Below are positions 25,917 to 37,028 of a stretch of DNA of 64,000 nt, one piece after another (positions within the stretch are counted from its first letter, which is position 1; every line of letters starts with the position of its first letter). The stretch comes from Hyphomicrobiales bacterium (GTDB lineage: Bacteria; Pseudomonadota; Alphaproteobacteria; Rhizobiales; Rhizobiaceae). The notes beneath the pieces were generated by a model. It saw only the letters and a program-made list of their open reading frames with translations. It was not told the origin of the DNA and ran no database searches. Made by a program: the position numbers and the translations under genes. The stretch spans positions 62,001 through 126,000 of the forward strand of contig UCCA01000012.1 of NCBI GenBank assembly GCA_900470805.1, given 5' to 3'.

Positions 25917-26791
25917 CCTTTCGTGCCGCCGGCGGGGCCGCGATAGAAGAAGGATCGTCCGCCGAGCACCGCCAGAACCACAACCAATTCAACGCCGCCC
26001 ATGATCAGCGCAATGGCCGACCCCAGCGAATGGTCATATTGCTCGAAAGCCGCCTGATAGGCTGCAATGGATATAACCCGCGTCGGCCCGGCCGGCGCGC
26101 CGAGCAACACTGCCGAGGGGAAAACGGCGAAAGCCTGTACGAAGGCGAGGCAGAATGTCACCGCAAGTCCCGGCACCAGCAGCGGCAGGAACACGCGTGA
26201 AAACCGCTGCCGCGGTCCGGCGCCAAGCGTGGCGGCCGCCTGCTCGATCGCAGGGTCGATGCCGGAGATGTAGGAGAGTGTCAGCAGGAACGCGAACGGG
26301 AAGCCGGTGATCAGCAACGATGCGAAGACACCCCAGTAGTTGTTGGTGAGCTTGATCGGACTATCAAGAATGCCGATCGCCAGTAGCGTGTGGTTGAACC
26401 AACCGCGCGGTCCCAGAAAGGTCAACAGGCCATCGGCCACGAACACGGTGCCAAGCGTGATTGGCAAGACGAGAATGGTCGTCAGCAACCGCTGACGATT
26501 CATCAGCCGAACACGAAACGCGACCGGTACGGCGAAGGCAAGGTTGATGATCGTGACGGGCAGCGCAAGCCAAAGCGTTGCACCGATGGTATCGTAGAGG
26601 AAGGGATCGCTGAAGAACTTAGCATAATTCGCGTACCAGCCACCCTCCTTCGGCGTCAGCGAGTCCACCAGACCGTAGAAGAAAGGATAGACGAACAATG
26701 CGACCATGAAGATCAGCCCCGGCAGGATCAGCATCGTCGTGCCATCAAGTCCGCGCGCGGCAAGTCGGGTCCGCAGCGACGGCCCACTCAT
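25913..26791 (-). CDS. ABC transporter permease (PotB type)
   Basis: A 292-residue permease, six predicted helices, EAA-like loop (AAATLGAGPRQRFSRVFLPLLVPG). It overlaps the ATPase stop (26788-26791) and the PotC-type start by 4 bp each, so the three membrane-complex genes are translationally coupled. Confidence 0.88.
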   Translation of the reverse strand: MSGPSLRTRLAARGLDGTTMLILPGLIFMVALFVYPFFYGLVDSLTPKEGGWYANYAKFFSDPFLYDTIGATLWLALPVTIINLAFAVPVAFRVRLMNRQRLLTTILVLPITLGTVFVADGLLTFLGPRGWFNHTLLAIGILDSPIKLTNNYWGVFASLLITGFPFAFLLTLSYISGIDPAIEQAAATLGAGPRQRFSRVFLPLLVPGLAVTFCLAFVQAFAVFPSAVLLGAPAGPTRVISIAAYQAAFEQYDHSLGSAIALIMGGVELVVVLAVLGGRSFFYRGPAGGTKG

Positions 26792-27885
26792 CGCGTCGCG
26801 TCCTTGAACAGCAATGCTCTTCCCGCCAGCGGCTTCAGGCGTGTCGAAGCCCCTCTCGGAAAGGCTTCGTCGGCGCGGAAATAGAGTTCGGATCCATCCG
26901 CCGTCCGCGCCAGACCGAAGAAGGCGCGGCCGCGATATTCCATGCTTGCAACGGTGGCGGAGATCCCCTCCTCTGCTGCAATCAAGTCCTCCGGCCTCAC
27001 GGAGAGGATGGCGGCATCACCCGCCTTGAGCGGCGTTCGCATCGTGCCGGCAATACGGGCGCCGGCAACATCGATTTCCGCCTCGTCGCCGGAGACCGCA
27101 ACAATACGGCCCGGCACGCGCGTCCGAAACCCCATGAAATCGGCGACATCGACGTTAATCGGGCGCTGGTAGAGATCCTGAGGCGAGCCGATCTGCGCGA
27201 TATGCCCCTGGCTCATCACCACGATCCGGTCGGCCAGCGACAGCGCTTCGTCCTGGTCGTGGGTGACATAGATCGTGGTCGAGCCGATCTGATCGTGAAT
27301 GCCGCGGATTTCGGCGCGCATTTCCAACCGCAGCTTGGCGTCGAGATTGGAGAGCGGCTCGTCCATCAGTACCACGGGCGGGCGGATGACGATGGCGCGA
27401 GCGATGGCGACGCGCTGCTGCTGGCCACCGGACAATTGCCCCGGCAGCTTTTCCGCCTGACTTTCCAACCGCACCAGTGCCAGCGCCTCATTGACACGCC
27501 TGTCGGCTTCAGCGCCCTTGATCCCCTGCATCGCAAGACCGAAGCCGACATTCTTGCGCACGCTCATGTGCGGAAACAGGGCATAACTCTGGAACACCAT
27601 GCCGAAGCCGCGCTTCTCAGGTTCCAGTTGATCGATGCGATTGCCACCCAAACGGATTTCTCCGCCCGACAATGCCAGAAGGCCGGCGATACAATTCAGC
27701 GCCGTCGACTTCCCGCAGCCGGACGGCCCGAGCAGCGCCACGAACTCGCCCGGCTCGACCGCAAGATCGATGCCATCGAGCGCATTGTAGGCACCGAAGG
27801 ACCGGCTCAGCCCGTCGAGTTCAAGGCGCGCATTGCTGCGCGTCGATGCCACCGGATTCGCAACCGAATTCAAGCCACTCTCCAT
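26788..27885 (-). CDS. ABC transporter ATPase (PotA type)
   Basis: An ATPase of about 365 residues: Walker A GPSGCGKST, signature LSGGQQQRVA, Walker B LMDEPLSNLD, switch TIYVTHDQDEA, then a C-terminal TOBE domain (residues ~270-360) typical of MalK/PotA-like subunits. The ATG at 27885 precedes the ABC domain by about 20 residues; a GTG at 27927 without SD would add 14 more. The binding-protein gene ends at 27943. Confidence 0.9.
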   Translation of the reverse strand: MESGLNSVANPVASTRSNARLELDGLSRSFGAYNALDGIDLAVEPGEFVALLGPSGCGKSTALNCIAGLLALSGGEIRLGGNRIDQLEPEKRGFGMVFQSYALFPHMSVRKNVGFGLAMQGIKGAEADRRVNEALALVRLESQAEKLPGQLSGGQQQRVAIARAIVIRPPVVLMDEPLSNLDAKLRLEMRAEIRGIHDQIGSTTIYVTHDQDEALSLADRIVVMSQGHIAQIGSPQDLYQRPINVDVADFMGFRTRVPGRIVAVSGDEAEIDVAGARIAGTMRTPLKAGDAAILSVRPEDLIAAEEGISATVASMEYRGRAFFGLARTADGSELYFRADEAFPRGASTRLKPLAGRALLFKDATR

Positions 27886-27942
27886 CTCATCAGGGAAATG
27901 GCCGGCACCGATCGTTGAGACCGGCACCGGCGATGATCGCGA

Positions 27943-29118
27943 TCAGCCCTTCTTGGCGCCGATCTTTTCGTCCCAGATCCGGAATGCCTGAACCAGCAGC
28001 TTCGGTTCGAGTGGCACTTCCAGCGGATTGTTGGCGATCCAGTCGGCATATTCCGGCCGGCCGAATTCCTTGATCGTATCCTGGCTTTCCTGCGGCGCCA
28101 TCTCGATCGTCACGTCCTTCACGGCAGGGCCCGGATAGAAATAGCCGGCGTCGTAGGCGATCGCCTGCTGCTTGGGCTGCAGGATGTAGTTCAGCACGTC
28201 GATCAGTACGCCGATCTTTTCGTCGGACACGCCCTTGGGGATGACCGCGTAGTGCGCGTCGGTGACCCAATGGAATCCTTCGAGCTTTTGCACCTTGGCC
28301 TCGGCCGGAACGATACCAAGCGCACGCGGGTTGATGTCCCAGCCGGTCGTTGAGACGACGATGTCGCGGGTGCCTTCGCCCAGTTCTTTCATCACCTGGC
28401 CAGTGCCGGTCGGATAGTACTCGACATGCTCGCCGAGCGCTGCGAGATAGTCCCAGGTCTTTGCCCAACCCTTGACCGGATCGCGCGGATCGCTATCGCC
28501 GAGCAGATAGGGCAACCCCATCAGGAAGGTTCGGCCCGGACCGGAGTTGGCAGGGCGCGCATAGATGAACTTGTTTTTGTTGGCTTTCGCCCATTCGAGC
28601 AGCTCGGCGGCCGACTTTGGCGGCGTTGGAACCTTGTCCGGCATGTACTCGATCAGTGGGCCGGACGGGTAATAGGTGATGACCACACCCTGATCCTTCG
28701 CCAGCGCCTGCATCTTGAAGGCTTGCGGCTGCAGGATGCTTTCGAGATTGGGTAGCTCCGCCTTGTGGGACGCGAGATCGAGCCAAAGCCCCTGGTCGAG
28801 GCCGGCGGAAAGCGCGTCAGTGCCGGTCAGCACCAGGTCGATATCGACCTTGCCCGCGGCCTGCTGCGCCTTGATCTTTCCCGGAAGTTCCGGTGCCGGA
28901 GCCTTGGTAAAGGCAAAGCTCGACACCCAGTCGGCCTTTTCCGATGCGTAGGCTTCGAACATGCCCTGTGTGAGCGCCAGATTGCCGGCAACATCGGCGA
29001 TGGTGATAGTCACGGGGCTCGCAGGCTTCTTGGCCTGTGCCCACACCTTGACCGGGAGCATGCTTGCGACCGCCGCGCTCGCGGCCGTCCCGACAAATGT
29101 TCTGCGGGTAATTTTCAT
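27943..29118 (-). CDS. ABC substrate-binding protein, family 1
   Basis: A 391-residue periplasmic protein with a twin-arginine-like leader (ITRRTFVGTAASAAVASML, cleavage near VWAQA). The mature part resembles PotD/iron-type solute receptors (VDIDLVLTGTDALSAGL; GWDINPRALG). It is the first gene of the importer operon and divergent from the GntR gene at 29336, with a palindromic candidate operator in the 217-bp gap. The ligand is unknown; hexuronate- or mannonate-like compounds are suggested by the divergent uxuA. Confidence 0.85.
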   Translation of the reverse strand: MKITRRTFVGTAASAAVASMLPVKVWAQAKKPASPVTITIADVAGNLALTQGMFEAYASEKADWVSSFAFTKAPAPELPGKIKAQQAAGKVDIDLVLTGTDALSAGLDQGLWLDLASHKAELPNLESILQPQAFKMQALAKDQGVVITYYPSGPLIEYMPDKVPTPPKSAAELLEWAKANKNKFIYARPANSGPGRTFLMGLPYLLGDSDPRDPVKGWAKTWDYLAALGEHVEYYPTGTGQVMKELGEGTRDIVVSTTGWDINPRALGIVPAEAKVQKLEGFHWVTDAHYAVIPKGVSDEKIGVLIDVLNYILQPKQQAIAYDAGYFYPGPAVKDVTIEMAPQESQDTIKEFGRPEYADWIANNPLEVPLEPKLLVQAFRIWDEKIGAKKG

Positions 29119-29295
29119 GCTGTCTCTCCTCCTCTGGTGACGGCGTCAGGCAAGCTCGGCCTGCCTGTAGATCAGCATTTACCGATCTGCTGGTGCAATC
29201 GGATTACTGCCTGGCTGACTGGTCGGAACCTCCTGAAATATCTGCCAAACGCACCGTTCCTCCTCGGTGCAGCTTGGCAGTCGCTGTAAATTGAT

Positions 29296-29305
29296 ATACT
29301 AGTAT
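29296..29305. promoter_or_regulatory. Operator-like perfect palindrome ATACTAGTAT
   Basis: A perfect 10-bp palindrome in the divergent promoter between the importer operon and gntR at 29336, within TGATATACTAGTATCCA. It lies 31-40 bp before the gntR ATG, a likely site for autoregulation and control of the importer. Confidence 0.45.
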
Positions 29306-29335
29306 CCACATTCAAGTCAATCTTCAGGACCAACC

Positions 29336-30058
29336 ATGCAGTCAGCCGCCGACCCCGCATTCACCGACTTTCCGGCGCTCGCCGAGAGGCCGGCGAAAAT
29401 CAGGCGTGTGACGACGGCTGACGCGATCTTCGACCGGCTCTATCAGGACATCCTGTCGCTTCGTATGCCGCCCGGCATGGCGCTTCAGGAGAAGCGCATC
29501 GCCGAGGATTTCGGTGTCAGTCGCACGCCGGTGCGCGAGGCATTGCTTCGACTTTCGGAGGGCGGGCTTGTTGATATCTATCCGCAGGCGGGCACAGTCG
29601 TTTCACGCGTGCCGGTATCAGCCATCCCGGAAGCCGTCGTCGTCCGCAAGGCGCTGGAAGGCACCACGGTCGAACAAGCGGCTGAAATCGCATCGGCAGG
29701 CGACATGGCCCGCCTCGACGCCATCATCACCCGCCAGCGCGCGCTCGCTATTCTGGGCGATACGTCAGGTTTTCACGAAGAGGACGAGGCCTTCCACGAG
29801 GCGATCGCGCAGATCGCAGGCTATCCCGGCATATGGGCGATCTTGAAATCCGTGAAGGTGCAGATCGACCGCGCCCGGCGGCTGACGCTTCCGGTGCTGG
29901 GACGTATGGAAAATGTGGTGCGCGAGCATGCCGTCATCCGTGACGCAATCGCGGCCCATGATGCGCAGGCAGCGCGAGCGGCAATGACGCACCATCTGAG
30001 CGCCGTCATCCCCGATGTCGCCGAGCTTCGCACCCGCTTTCCCGATTATTTTTGCTGA
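29336..30058 (+). CDS. GntR-family (FCD) regulator of importer/uxuA
   Basis: A 240-residue FCD regulator: HTH (DAIFDRLYQDILSLRMPPG... VSRTPVREALLRLSEGG) and ligand domain (FHEEDEAFHEAIAQIAG with the acidic/His pattern). It overlaps the upstream extension of uxuA and ends 35 bp before its ATG. Family members such as UxuR/ExuR respond to hexuronate derivatives, so a fructuronate- or mannonate-type effector is plausible. Confidence 0.88.
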   Translation: MQSAADPAFTDFPALAERPAKIRRVTTADAIFDRLYQDILSLRMPPGMALQEKRIAEDFGVSRTPVREALLRLSEGGLVDIYPQAGTVVSRVPVSAIPEAVVVRKALEGTTVEQAAEIASAGDMARLDAIITRQRALAILGDTSGFHEEDEAFHEAIAQIAGYPGIWAILKSVKVQIDRARRLTLPVLGRMENVVREHAVIRDAIAAHDAQAARAAMTHHLSAVIPDVAELRTRFPDYFC

Positions 30059-30093
30059 GCAGACGACACTGCAATGTACCGAGGAGGAAACAG

Positions 30094-31281
30094 ATGCGAC
30101 AGGGTTGGAGATGGTTCGGGCCGGACGCGCCGGTGGCGCTCGACGAAGTCAGGCAGACCGGCGCGACCAACATCGTGTCGTCGCTGCATCAGGTGCCGAT
30201 CGGGCGCGCCTGGACCGAAGCTGAAGTCCGCGAACGTCAGTCGATGATCGAGACGACACCGCCGGGGCGATCGAGCCTCACTTGGTCGGTGGTCGAAAGC
30301 ATTCCCATTCCCGATGCGGTCAAGCGCAAGGGTGGGCAGGCCAAGAGCGAGATCGAAGCTTGGATCGCCAGCCTCGAAGCGGTGGCTGCCTGCGACATTC
30401 CCATCGTCTGCTACAACTTCATGCCCGTGGTCGACTGGACACGCACCGACCTGGATCATGTCATCGACACCGGCGCCACGGCCATGCGCTTCGATCATGA
30501 GAAGTTCGCCGCATTCGATCTCTTCATTCTTGAGCGGGACGGCGCGCAACAGGCCTATTCGACGGACGACAAGGCGCGGGCCCGCGCCGTCTTCGAGGCG
30601 ATGTCGGAGAACGAGATCGCCGACATCATCCGCAACATCACTTCGGCACTCCCTGGATCGACGACCGAGCCCCTCACTATCCCGGAGTTTCGCGACAGGC
30701 TTGCCGCCTATGCCGGCATCGACGCCGCACGACTGCGCCGGCATCTCGTCGAGTTTCTGGAGGCCGTCGCCCCGGTCGCCGAGGCGCGCGGCGTCAAGCT
30801 GACGCTGCATCCAGACGATCCACCCCGTTCGTTGTTCGGTCTGCCACGGATCGCCTCGACCGCCGAAGACTATGCCGCGTTGTTCGACGCGGTGCCCTCA
30901 AGCGCCAACGGCATGTGTTACTGCACGGGAAGCCTCGGTGTGCGCGCCGAAAATGGCCTGCCCGCCATCGCCCGCCGTTTCGCCTCGCGCATCCATTTCG
31001 CGCATCTGCGCGCAACCAAGCGCGAGGGTGACGGCCGCAGCTTTCATGAAAGCGCGCATCTGGAGGGCGATGTCGATATGGTGGCCGTCCTGAAAGAACT
31101 CGTCGCCGAAGATCGCAACAGAAAGGCGGACGATACCATCGTATTCCGCTCCGACCACGGCCATCGCATGCTCGACGACCTGACCAAGAACACGACACCG
31201 GGATACCCAGCCATCGGCCGCCTCAGAGGATTGGCGGAACTGCGCGGCATCCTGCATGCACTCGGCGCGCCGCCCAGCTAG
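30094..31281 (+). CDS. uxuA: Mannonate dehydratase
   Basis: The 395-residue enzyme converts D-mannonate to 2-keto-3-deoxygluconate in glucuronate catabolism. The family-typical start MRQGWRWFGPDAPVALDEV, IVSSLHQVPIG, and the C-terminal metal/substrate motifs (LHPDDPPRSLFGLPRI; HFAHLR; RSDHGHRM) are all present. GAGGAGGA precedes the ATG at 30094. It is co-directional with and probably co-transcribed with the GntR gene. Confidence 0.92.
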   Translation: MRQGWRWFGPDAPVALDEVRQTGATNIVSSLHQVPIGRAWTEAEVRERQSMIETTPPGRSSLTWSVVESIPIPDAVKRKGGQAKSEIEAWIASLEAVAACDIPIVCYNFMPVVDWTRTDLDHVIDTGATAMRFDHEKFAAFDLFILERDGAQQAYSTDDKARARAVFEAMSENEIADIIRNITSALPGSTTEPLTIPEFRDRLAAYAGIDAARLRRHLVEFLEAVAPVAEARGVKLTLHPDDPPRSLFGLPRIASTAEDYAALFDAVPSSANGMCYCTGSLGVRAENGLPAIARRFASRIHFAHLRATKREGDGRSFHESAHLEGDVDMVAVLKELVAEDRNRKADDTIVFRSDHGHRMLDDLTKNTTPGYPAIGRLRGLAELRGILHALGAPPS

Positions 31282-31306
31282 AAACGCAGGCAACGAGCCT
31301 CATTGC

Positions 31307-32074
31307 TTATAGCGAAGTGGTGATCCCACCATCGACATAAAGCGTGTGCCCGTTGACGAAAGACGAGGCAGGCGCGGCGAGAAAGACGGCCGCGCCGATC
31401 AGTTCGTCGACGTTGCCCCAACGCCGAGCGGGCGTCCGGTTTTCGAGCCATGTCGTGAACTCGGCGCTGTCGACCAGCGCCTTGTTGAGCGGCGTGTCGA
31501 AATAGCCTGGCGCTATCGCGTTTGCCTGCAGGCCGTGTTTTGCCCAATCGGCGGACATGCCACGCGTCAGGTTTCTGACGGCGCCTTTGGTGGCAGTGTA
31601 GGGTGCAATTCCCGGCCGCGCCAGCTCGCTCTGCACGGACGCGATGTTGATTATCTTGCCGCTGCCGCGCCCAATCATGTGGCGCGCAACGGCTTGGCTC
31701 ACGTAGAATACGCTGGAGATGTTCGTGCGCAGCAGCAGTTCCCATTTCTCGGCCGGGAAATCGTCAAGCGGCGCGCGGAATTGCACTCCGGCATTGTTGA
31801 CGAGGATGTCGATCGGTCCAACGTCTCGCTCGATCGCATCAACGGCAGTCTGAACCACATCGGCAGCGGCCACGTCGAAGACGGACACCGCAACCTCATG
31901 GCCTGCATCGCGTAGCGCCTTCGCCGCGGCATCAAGCTTTCCAGCGTCGCGACCATTCAGCACGATCGCCGCACCATGCTCCGCGAGGCCACGAGCCAGC
32001 GTCAGACCTATGCCTTGCGATGATCCTGTAATCAGAGCTCGCTTACCGGTGAGGTCGAACAGGGGAAATGCCAC
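31307..32074 (-). CDS. SDR, gluconate 5-dehydrogenase-like
   Basis: A 255-residue classical SDR: FDLTGKRALITGSSQGIG at residues ~5-22, NNAGVQFRAPLDDFPAE, catalytic YTATKGAV, C-terminal FVNGHTLYVDGG. This sequence pattern is typical of Gno/IdnO enzymes that reduce 5-ketogluconate, or of related uronate/fructuronate reductases. The start is GTG at 32074 with GGAG 8 nt upstream; the longer frame has no such support. It is last in the minus-strand operon that starts at 39785 and is convergent with uxuA. Confidence 0.82.
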   Translation of the reverse strand: MAFPLFDLTGKRALITGSSQGIGLTLARGLAEHGAAIVLNGRDAGKLDAAAKALRDAGHEVAVSVFDVAAADVVQTAVDAIERDVGPIDILVNNAGVQFRAPLDDFPAEKWELLLRTNISSVFYVSQAVARHMIGRGSGKIINIASVQSELARPGIAPYTATKGAVRNLTRGMSADWAKHGLQANAIAPGYFDTPLNKALVDSAEFTTWLENRTPARRWGNVDELIGAAVFLAAPASSFVNGHTLYVDGGITTSL

Positions 32075-32192
32075 GATGAAGGCTCCATGCCGAAAGATAA
32101 ATGCCCGATCGCCGCGAGAGGACCGACAGAGATTTGATCGGCCGTTGCCACTCCGACGACGTCGGGTTCGAACGAAGTTAGCTATCCGATGA

Positions 32193-32963
32193 TCAAAAGG
32201 AAAGATCGAGCGCTCTGCCTTCAAACAGACGATCCCGAGACCCCTCAAGATGCGTCCGCATCAGATCGCGTGCTTCCTCGGCCCTGCCTTCGGCGATCGC
32301 CTTGTAGATCGTGTTGTGCTCCTGAAAGACCTGCTCCAGTCCAGGCCTTGGACCAAGCAACGACAGACCGTGAAGATGCATGCCGACAGCGATATGCGCC
32401 TTCAATGCATCGAGCGAGGCGGTGTAATAATGATTGTTGGCAGCTTCGGTGACGGCGCGATGGAAGTTGAAATCCGCATCGGTGCGGTGCAACTGATGGC
32501 TCGTCGCTTCCCTGAGATCGGCCAGCGCCGACGCGATCTTCTGGATGGCCGCCTCGTCGCGGCGCTTCGCGGCGAAGTAGGCGGCGGCCGGCTCGATCGT
32601 CAGGCGGAACTCGTAGCAGCGCTGGATGTCGGCGATGGTCTTGACCGGAGAATAGGACAAATGCGTCGTTGGCGATGTGTTGGCGGTGACGAAGGTGCCC
32701 GCGCCCTGCCGTGCGTAGACCATGCCCTGGTCACGCAACTTGGCCAGCGCGTCACGAACGATCGGCCGCGAGACGCCAAGCATCGAGGCAAGCTCGTGCT
32801 CGCCCGGAAGACGCGAGTCCGGGGGGTAGTTTCCGGCGCGAATGCGCTCCTGCAACTGATCGAACACGCGATCGACCAACTTCGAAGGCTTGGCGCGCTC
32901 GGGCTTTGCTGCCGGGGCCACCTGCGCACTGGTCGGCGCACCGTTTACGTCATCCACCTTCAT
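32193..32963 (-). CDS. GntR-family (FCD) regulator
   Basis: A 256-residue regulator with an Ala/Pro/Lys-rich 25-residue leader, HTH (VFDQLQERIRAGNYPPDSRL... VSRPIVRDALAKLRDQG) and FCD domain (TDADFNFHRAVTEAANN). It lies between the sugar-acid kinase and the SDR in the same operon, 20 bp after the kinase. It probably controls the operon and the divergent genes from 40088; the dyad TTATCA-N3-TGACAA at 39982 is a candidate site. Confidence 0.88.
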   Translation of the reverse strand: MKVDDVNGAPTSAQVAPAAKPERAKPSKLVDRVFDQLQERIRAGNYPPDSRLPGEHELASMLGVSRPIVRDALAKLRDQGMVYARQGAGTFVTANTSPTTHLSYSPVKTIADIQRCYEFRLTIEPAAAYFAAKRRDEAAIQKIASALADLREATSHQLHRTDADFNFHRAVTEAANNHYYTASLDALKAHIAVGMHLHGLSLLGPRPGLEQVFQEHNTIYKAIAEGRAEEARDLMRTHLEGSRDRLFEGRALDLSF

Positions 32964-32982
32964 TCTCCCCGCCGGCTTTGTC

Positions 32983-34044
32983 TCACGCCGCCTGATTCTG
33001 CGGAACCAGTCTTAGCAAACTATCAGAATTCCCGAAGCCCCCCGACTTGACCGCGCATCGGAAATGGCGGCCGTCTTCGGCCGTGACGTCGAACCACGGA
33101 ACCCCCGGTTCGACCTCGCCCTTCGGCAACAACACGCTGACGCCGAGCGCCCGGAACACGGCCAGCGCCGTGTCACCACCACCAACCATCAGCATTTCGG
33201 GATCTGTCTCCTCCATCGCGGACTTGACGCCATCCGCGAACCGGTCCGCCACGGCTTCTGGACTGCCGACGATATGGCCGCTGCACCGAAGCAAGGCCGG
33301 CAGGGTGAGCTTCTCGGTCCGCCGGATCAGCCCCGCCGGCGCATCGACGACGGCTCGAAGGCCGCCGCTCGCTTCCAGTCTCGCCATCTGCTCGACCGTT
33401 ATCGGATCGCGCGAGCCGAACGCAAAGAGCGTCCTGGGCATCGGTTGAAAATGTGGCCTTTCCTGTCTCCGCCGTGCCGCGCTGCGGGCAAACGCACTGC
33501 CTATCCCGCGTGCTCCGACGGCAAGCGTCGTCGTCCAATCGTGTGCGGCGACGAGGCGATCGAGATCGGCGTCACAATCGGCATCGGCAACGAGCACCGC
33601 CTCATCGCGCCCTGCAAACATGGCCGCGACCGGAAGTGGCTGGTCAACCCCCCGGCCGACGACGTGTCCGTCCCGGGTGAACCGCTCCTGATCAGGGATC
33701 GCCGGCGCGATGACAATCGACGTGTGGCCGAACACCGCGGCCAGAGCGGCGCTTTCAGCTGCGACGTTGCCCTTGAGGCGCGAGTCGATCTTTTTCAGAA
33801 CGATGTTCGGCAAGACAGCAAGAAAGGCATTGGCCGCGCGGCCGACCCTTCTTGCCGCTTCCTCCTCCGGGAGGGCTCTTGAGGCCGTGTTGACGACGAC
33901 GACCTCGCAACCTGTGGCGATGGCTTGCGCGATGCCTTCGATCTCGATCGCGACGGCGACGGAAAGCCCGGCTTCGACGAAGGGTGTCCCCGTATCGAGC
34001 GCGCCGGTGAGATCGTCAGCGATGATCGCGACCTTGATCGTCAT
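32983..34044 (-). CDS. Four-carbon acid sugar kinase (DUF1537, DtnK/OtnK type)
   Basis: A 353-residue kinase with the N-terminal motif VAIIADDLTGALDTGTPF, the substrate-binding KKIDSRLKGN, and the C-terminal ATP-site loop VGGGDTA. Characterised members phosphorylate D-threonate, D-erythronate or 3-oxo-tetronates at O4. Its ATG overlaps the stop of the upstream ABC ATPase (ATGA), tying sugar-acid uptake to phosphorylation. A PdxA2-type dehydrogenase, the usual next enzyme, is at 43696. The exact substrate is not determinable here. Confidence 0.85.
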   Translation of the reverse strand: MTIKVAIIADDLTGALDTGTPFVEAGLSVAVAIEIEGIAQAIATGCEVVVVNTASRALPEEEAARRVGRAANAFLAVLPNIVLKKIDSRLKGNVAAESAALAAVFGHTSIVIAPAIPDQERFTRDGHVVGRGVDQPLPVAAMFAGRDEAVLVADADCDADLDRLVAAHDWTTTLAVGARGIGSAFARSAARRRQERPHFQPMPRTLFAFGSRDPITVEQMARLEASGGLRAVVDAPAGLIRRTEKLTLPALLRCSGHIVGSPEAVADRFADGVKSAMEETDPEMLMVGGGDTALAVFRALGVSVLLPKGEVEPGVPWFDVTAEDGRHFRCAVKSGGFGNSDSLLRLVPQNQAA

Positions 34045-35047
34045 CCATTCAATCCCGCGTTTGCTTGTCCCGTATTGACGGCGTGACATGCCACTAGATG
34101 TCCGGGCTTCGCTTCTCTCCAATCCGGCACCACCTTGCTGCACACATCCATGGCAACGGGGCAGCGCGTGTGAAACCGGCAGCCGCTCGGTGGGCTGAGC
34201 GGGCTTGGCACGTCGCCCTGCAAAATCTGTCGGTTGCGGGTGCGTTCGAGCTCCGGATCCGTTTCCGGCACTGCCGAAAGCAGCGCTTTCGTGTAGGGAT
34301 GGAGCGGGTTGTCGAACAGCTCTTCGCGCGTTGCAAGCTCCGCCAGACGGCCAAGATACATGACGCCGACGCGGGTGCTGATATGGCGCACCACGGCGAG
34401 ATCGTGGGCGATGAAGAGGTAGGTCAGGCGGTATTTTTCCTGCAGGTCGAGCAGCAGGTTGATGATCTGCGCCTGGATCGACACGTCGAGCGCCGAGATC
34501 GCCTCATCACAAACGATGAACTTCGGCTGGCAGGCCAATGCCCTGGCGATGACCACACGCTGGCGCTGGCCGCCTGACAATTCGTGCGGGTAGCGCTGCG
34601 CGAAGCGAGTGGGAAGGCCGACGTCGGTCAGCAGCGACGCGATCCTGTCCTTCAGTTCGGCCTTGGTGCAGAGCTTGTGGAACAGGATCGGTTCGCCGAC
34701 GGCTTCGCCGATCGTCATGCGCGGATTGAGGGTCGAATAGGGATCCTGGAAGACGATCTGCAGGTCGCGACGGAAAGGCCGCATCTGCTTTTCGTCGAGC
34801 GTCGCCAGATCCTGGCCCTTGTAGACGACCTTGCCCGATGTCGCCTTGTAGAGATTGAGGATTGTGAAACCCGTCGTCGACTTGCCACAGCCGGATTCGC
34901 CGACGAGCGACAGCGTCTCGCCCTCCATGATGTCGAGATTGACGTTGTCGAGGGCATAGACCGTCGCTGACCGCTCGCCGAAGGCACCGAGCCGGACGTG
35001 GAAATGCTTGACGAGATTTTCGATCTTCAGAAGCGGTTGGGCACCCA

Positions 35048-35048
<1 letters not shown>
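34041..35048 (-). CDS. Peptide-type ABC transporter ATPase (DppF/OppF type)
   Basis: A 335-residue ATPase: Walker A GESGCGKSTTG, signature LSGGQRQRVV, Walker B FIVCDEAISALD, and the C-terminal oligopeptide/dipeptide extension with a cysteine cluster (CRFHTRCPVAMDVC). The ATG at 35048 overlaps the DppD-type stop (TGATG). Such transporters import peptides but also many oligosaccharides and sugar acids, which fits this operon. Confidence 0.9.
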
Positions 35049-36066
<1,018 letters not shown>

Positions 36067-36067
<1 letters not shown>

Positions 36068-37026
36068 CACTTGGCTCCCCGCGGATTGAGTGCGTCGTTG
36101 AGGCCATCGCCGAGGAAGCTGAACGCGACGGAGGCAAGGCCGAGGACAGCGGCAGGGGCAGCAAGCAGGTGCGGATAGTGCTGCCAGACGCGCAGGCCGT
36201 CGGAGATCATGTTGCCCCAGCTTGGCGTCGGCGGATTGACCCCGACACCGAGGAAGCTGAAGGCGCTTTCCAGCACCATCGCCGTGCCGAGACCGGCGCT
36301 GACGGAGACGATCAGGGGCCCGAGTGCATTCGGGATCACATAGCGCTTCATGATGATCCAGTTGGAGAGACCGAGCGCCTGCGCGGCAGTGATATAGGGC
36401 CGACTGCGGATCGACAGAACCTGGGCGCGCACGAGCCGCGCATAGGGCGGCCACGAGATCAGCGCCATCGAGCCGAAGACCAGCATGAAATCGACCCAGA
36501 TCGTCTGCCGATAGAACGGATTGAGGGTCGCCAGATACTGCGCCTCCATCCACTTGGTGATCGGCGACTTCAACGATGCATTGATGACAACGACGAGCAG
36601 CAGGTTCGGCACGGACATGGTCATGTCTGTCACCCACATGATGATGCGGTCGAACGGATTGCCGAAGAAACCGGCGATGGCGCCAAGTACGGTACCTATA
36701 AAGACTGCGATCACGGTGACGATGACGGCAACCAGGAAGGCCGTTCGCGTGCCGAAGACGACGCGGCTGAACACATCGCGGCCGAGGTCGTCGGTGCCGA
36801 AGAGGTGCTGCAGCGAGGGTGCGGCGTTGCGAGCCTGCAGATCCTGACTGAGATAGTCGAAAGGCGTCAGATATGGTCCGAAGATCGCCGCGAAAGCGAG
36901 AATCAACACCACGATCAGGCCGAAGACCGCAAGCTTGTTGCGCTTCAAGCGATACCACGCGTCGCGCCACAGGCTGACGGGTGCTTCGTCCTGGATTGCG
37001 ACGGGAGAGAGAGGGACGGCGGACAT
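36067..37026 (-). CDS. Peptide-type ABC transporter permease (DppC/OppC type)
   Basis: A 319-residue permease with an N-terminal OppC segment (SLWRDAWYRLKRNKLAVFGL), the LFGTDDLGRDVFSRV loop and the EAA motif region (AAQALGLSNWIIMKRYVIPN). Six predicted helices. It follows DppB by 2 bp and overlaps DppD. Confidence 0.9.
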
Positions 37027-37028
37027 GG

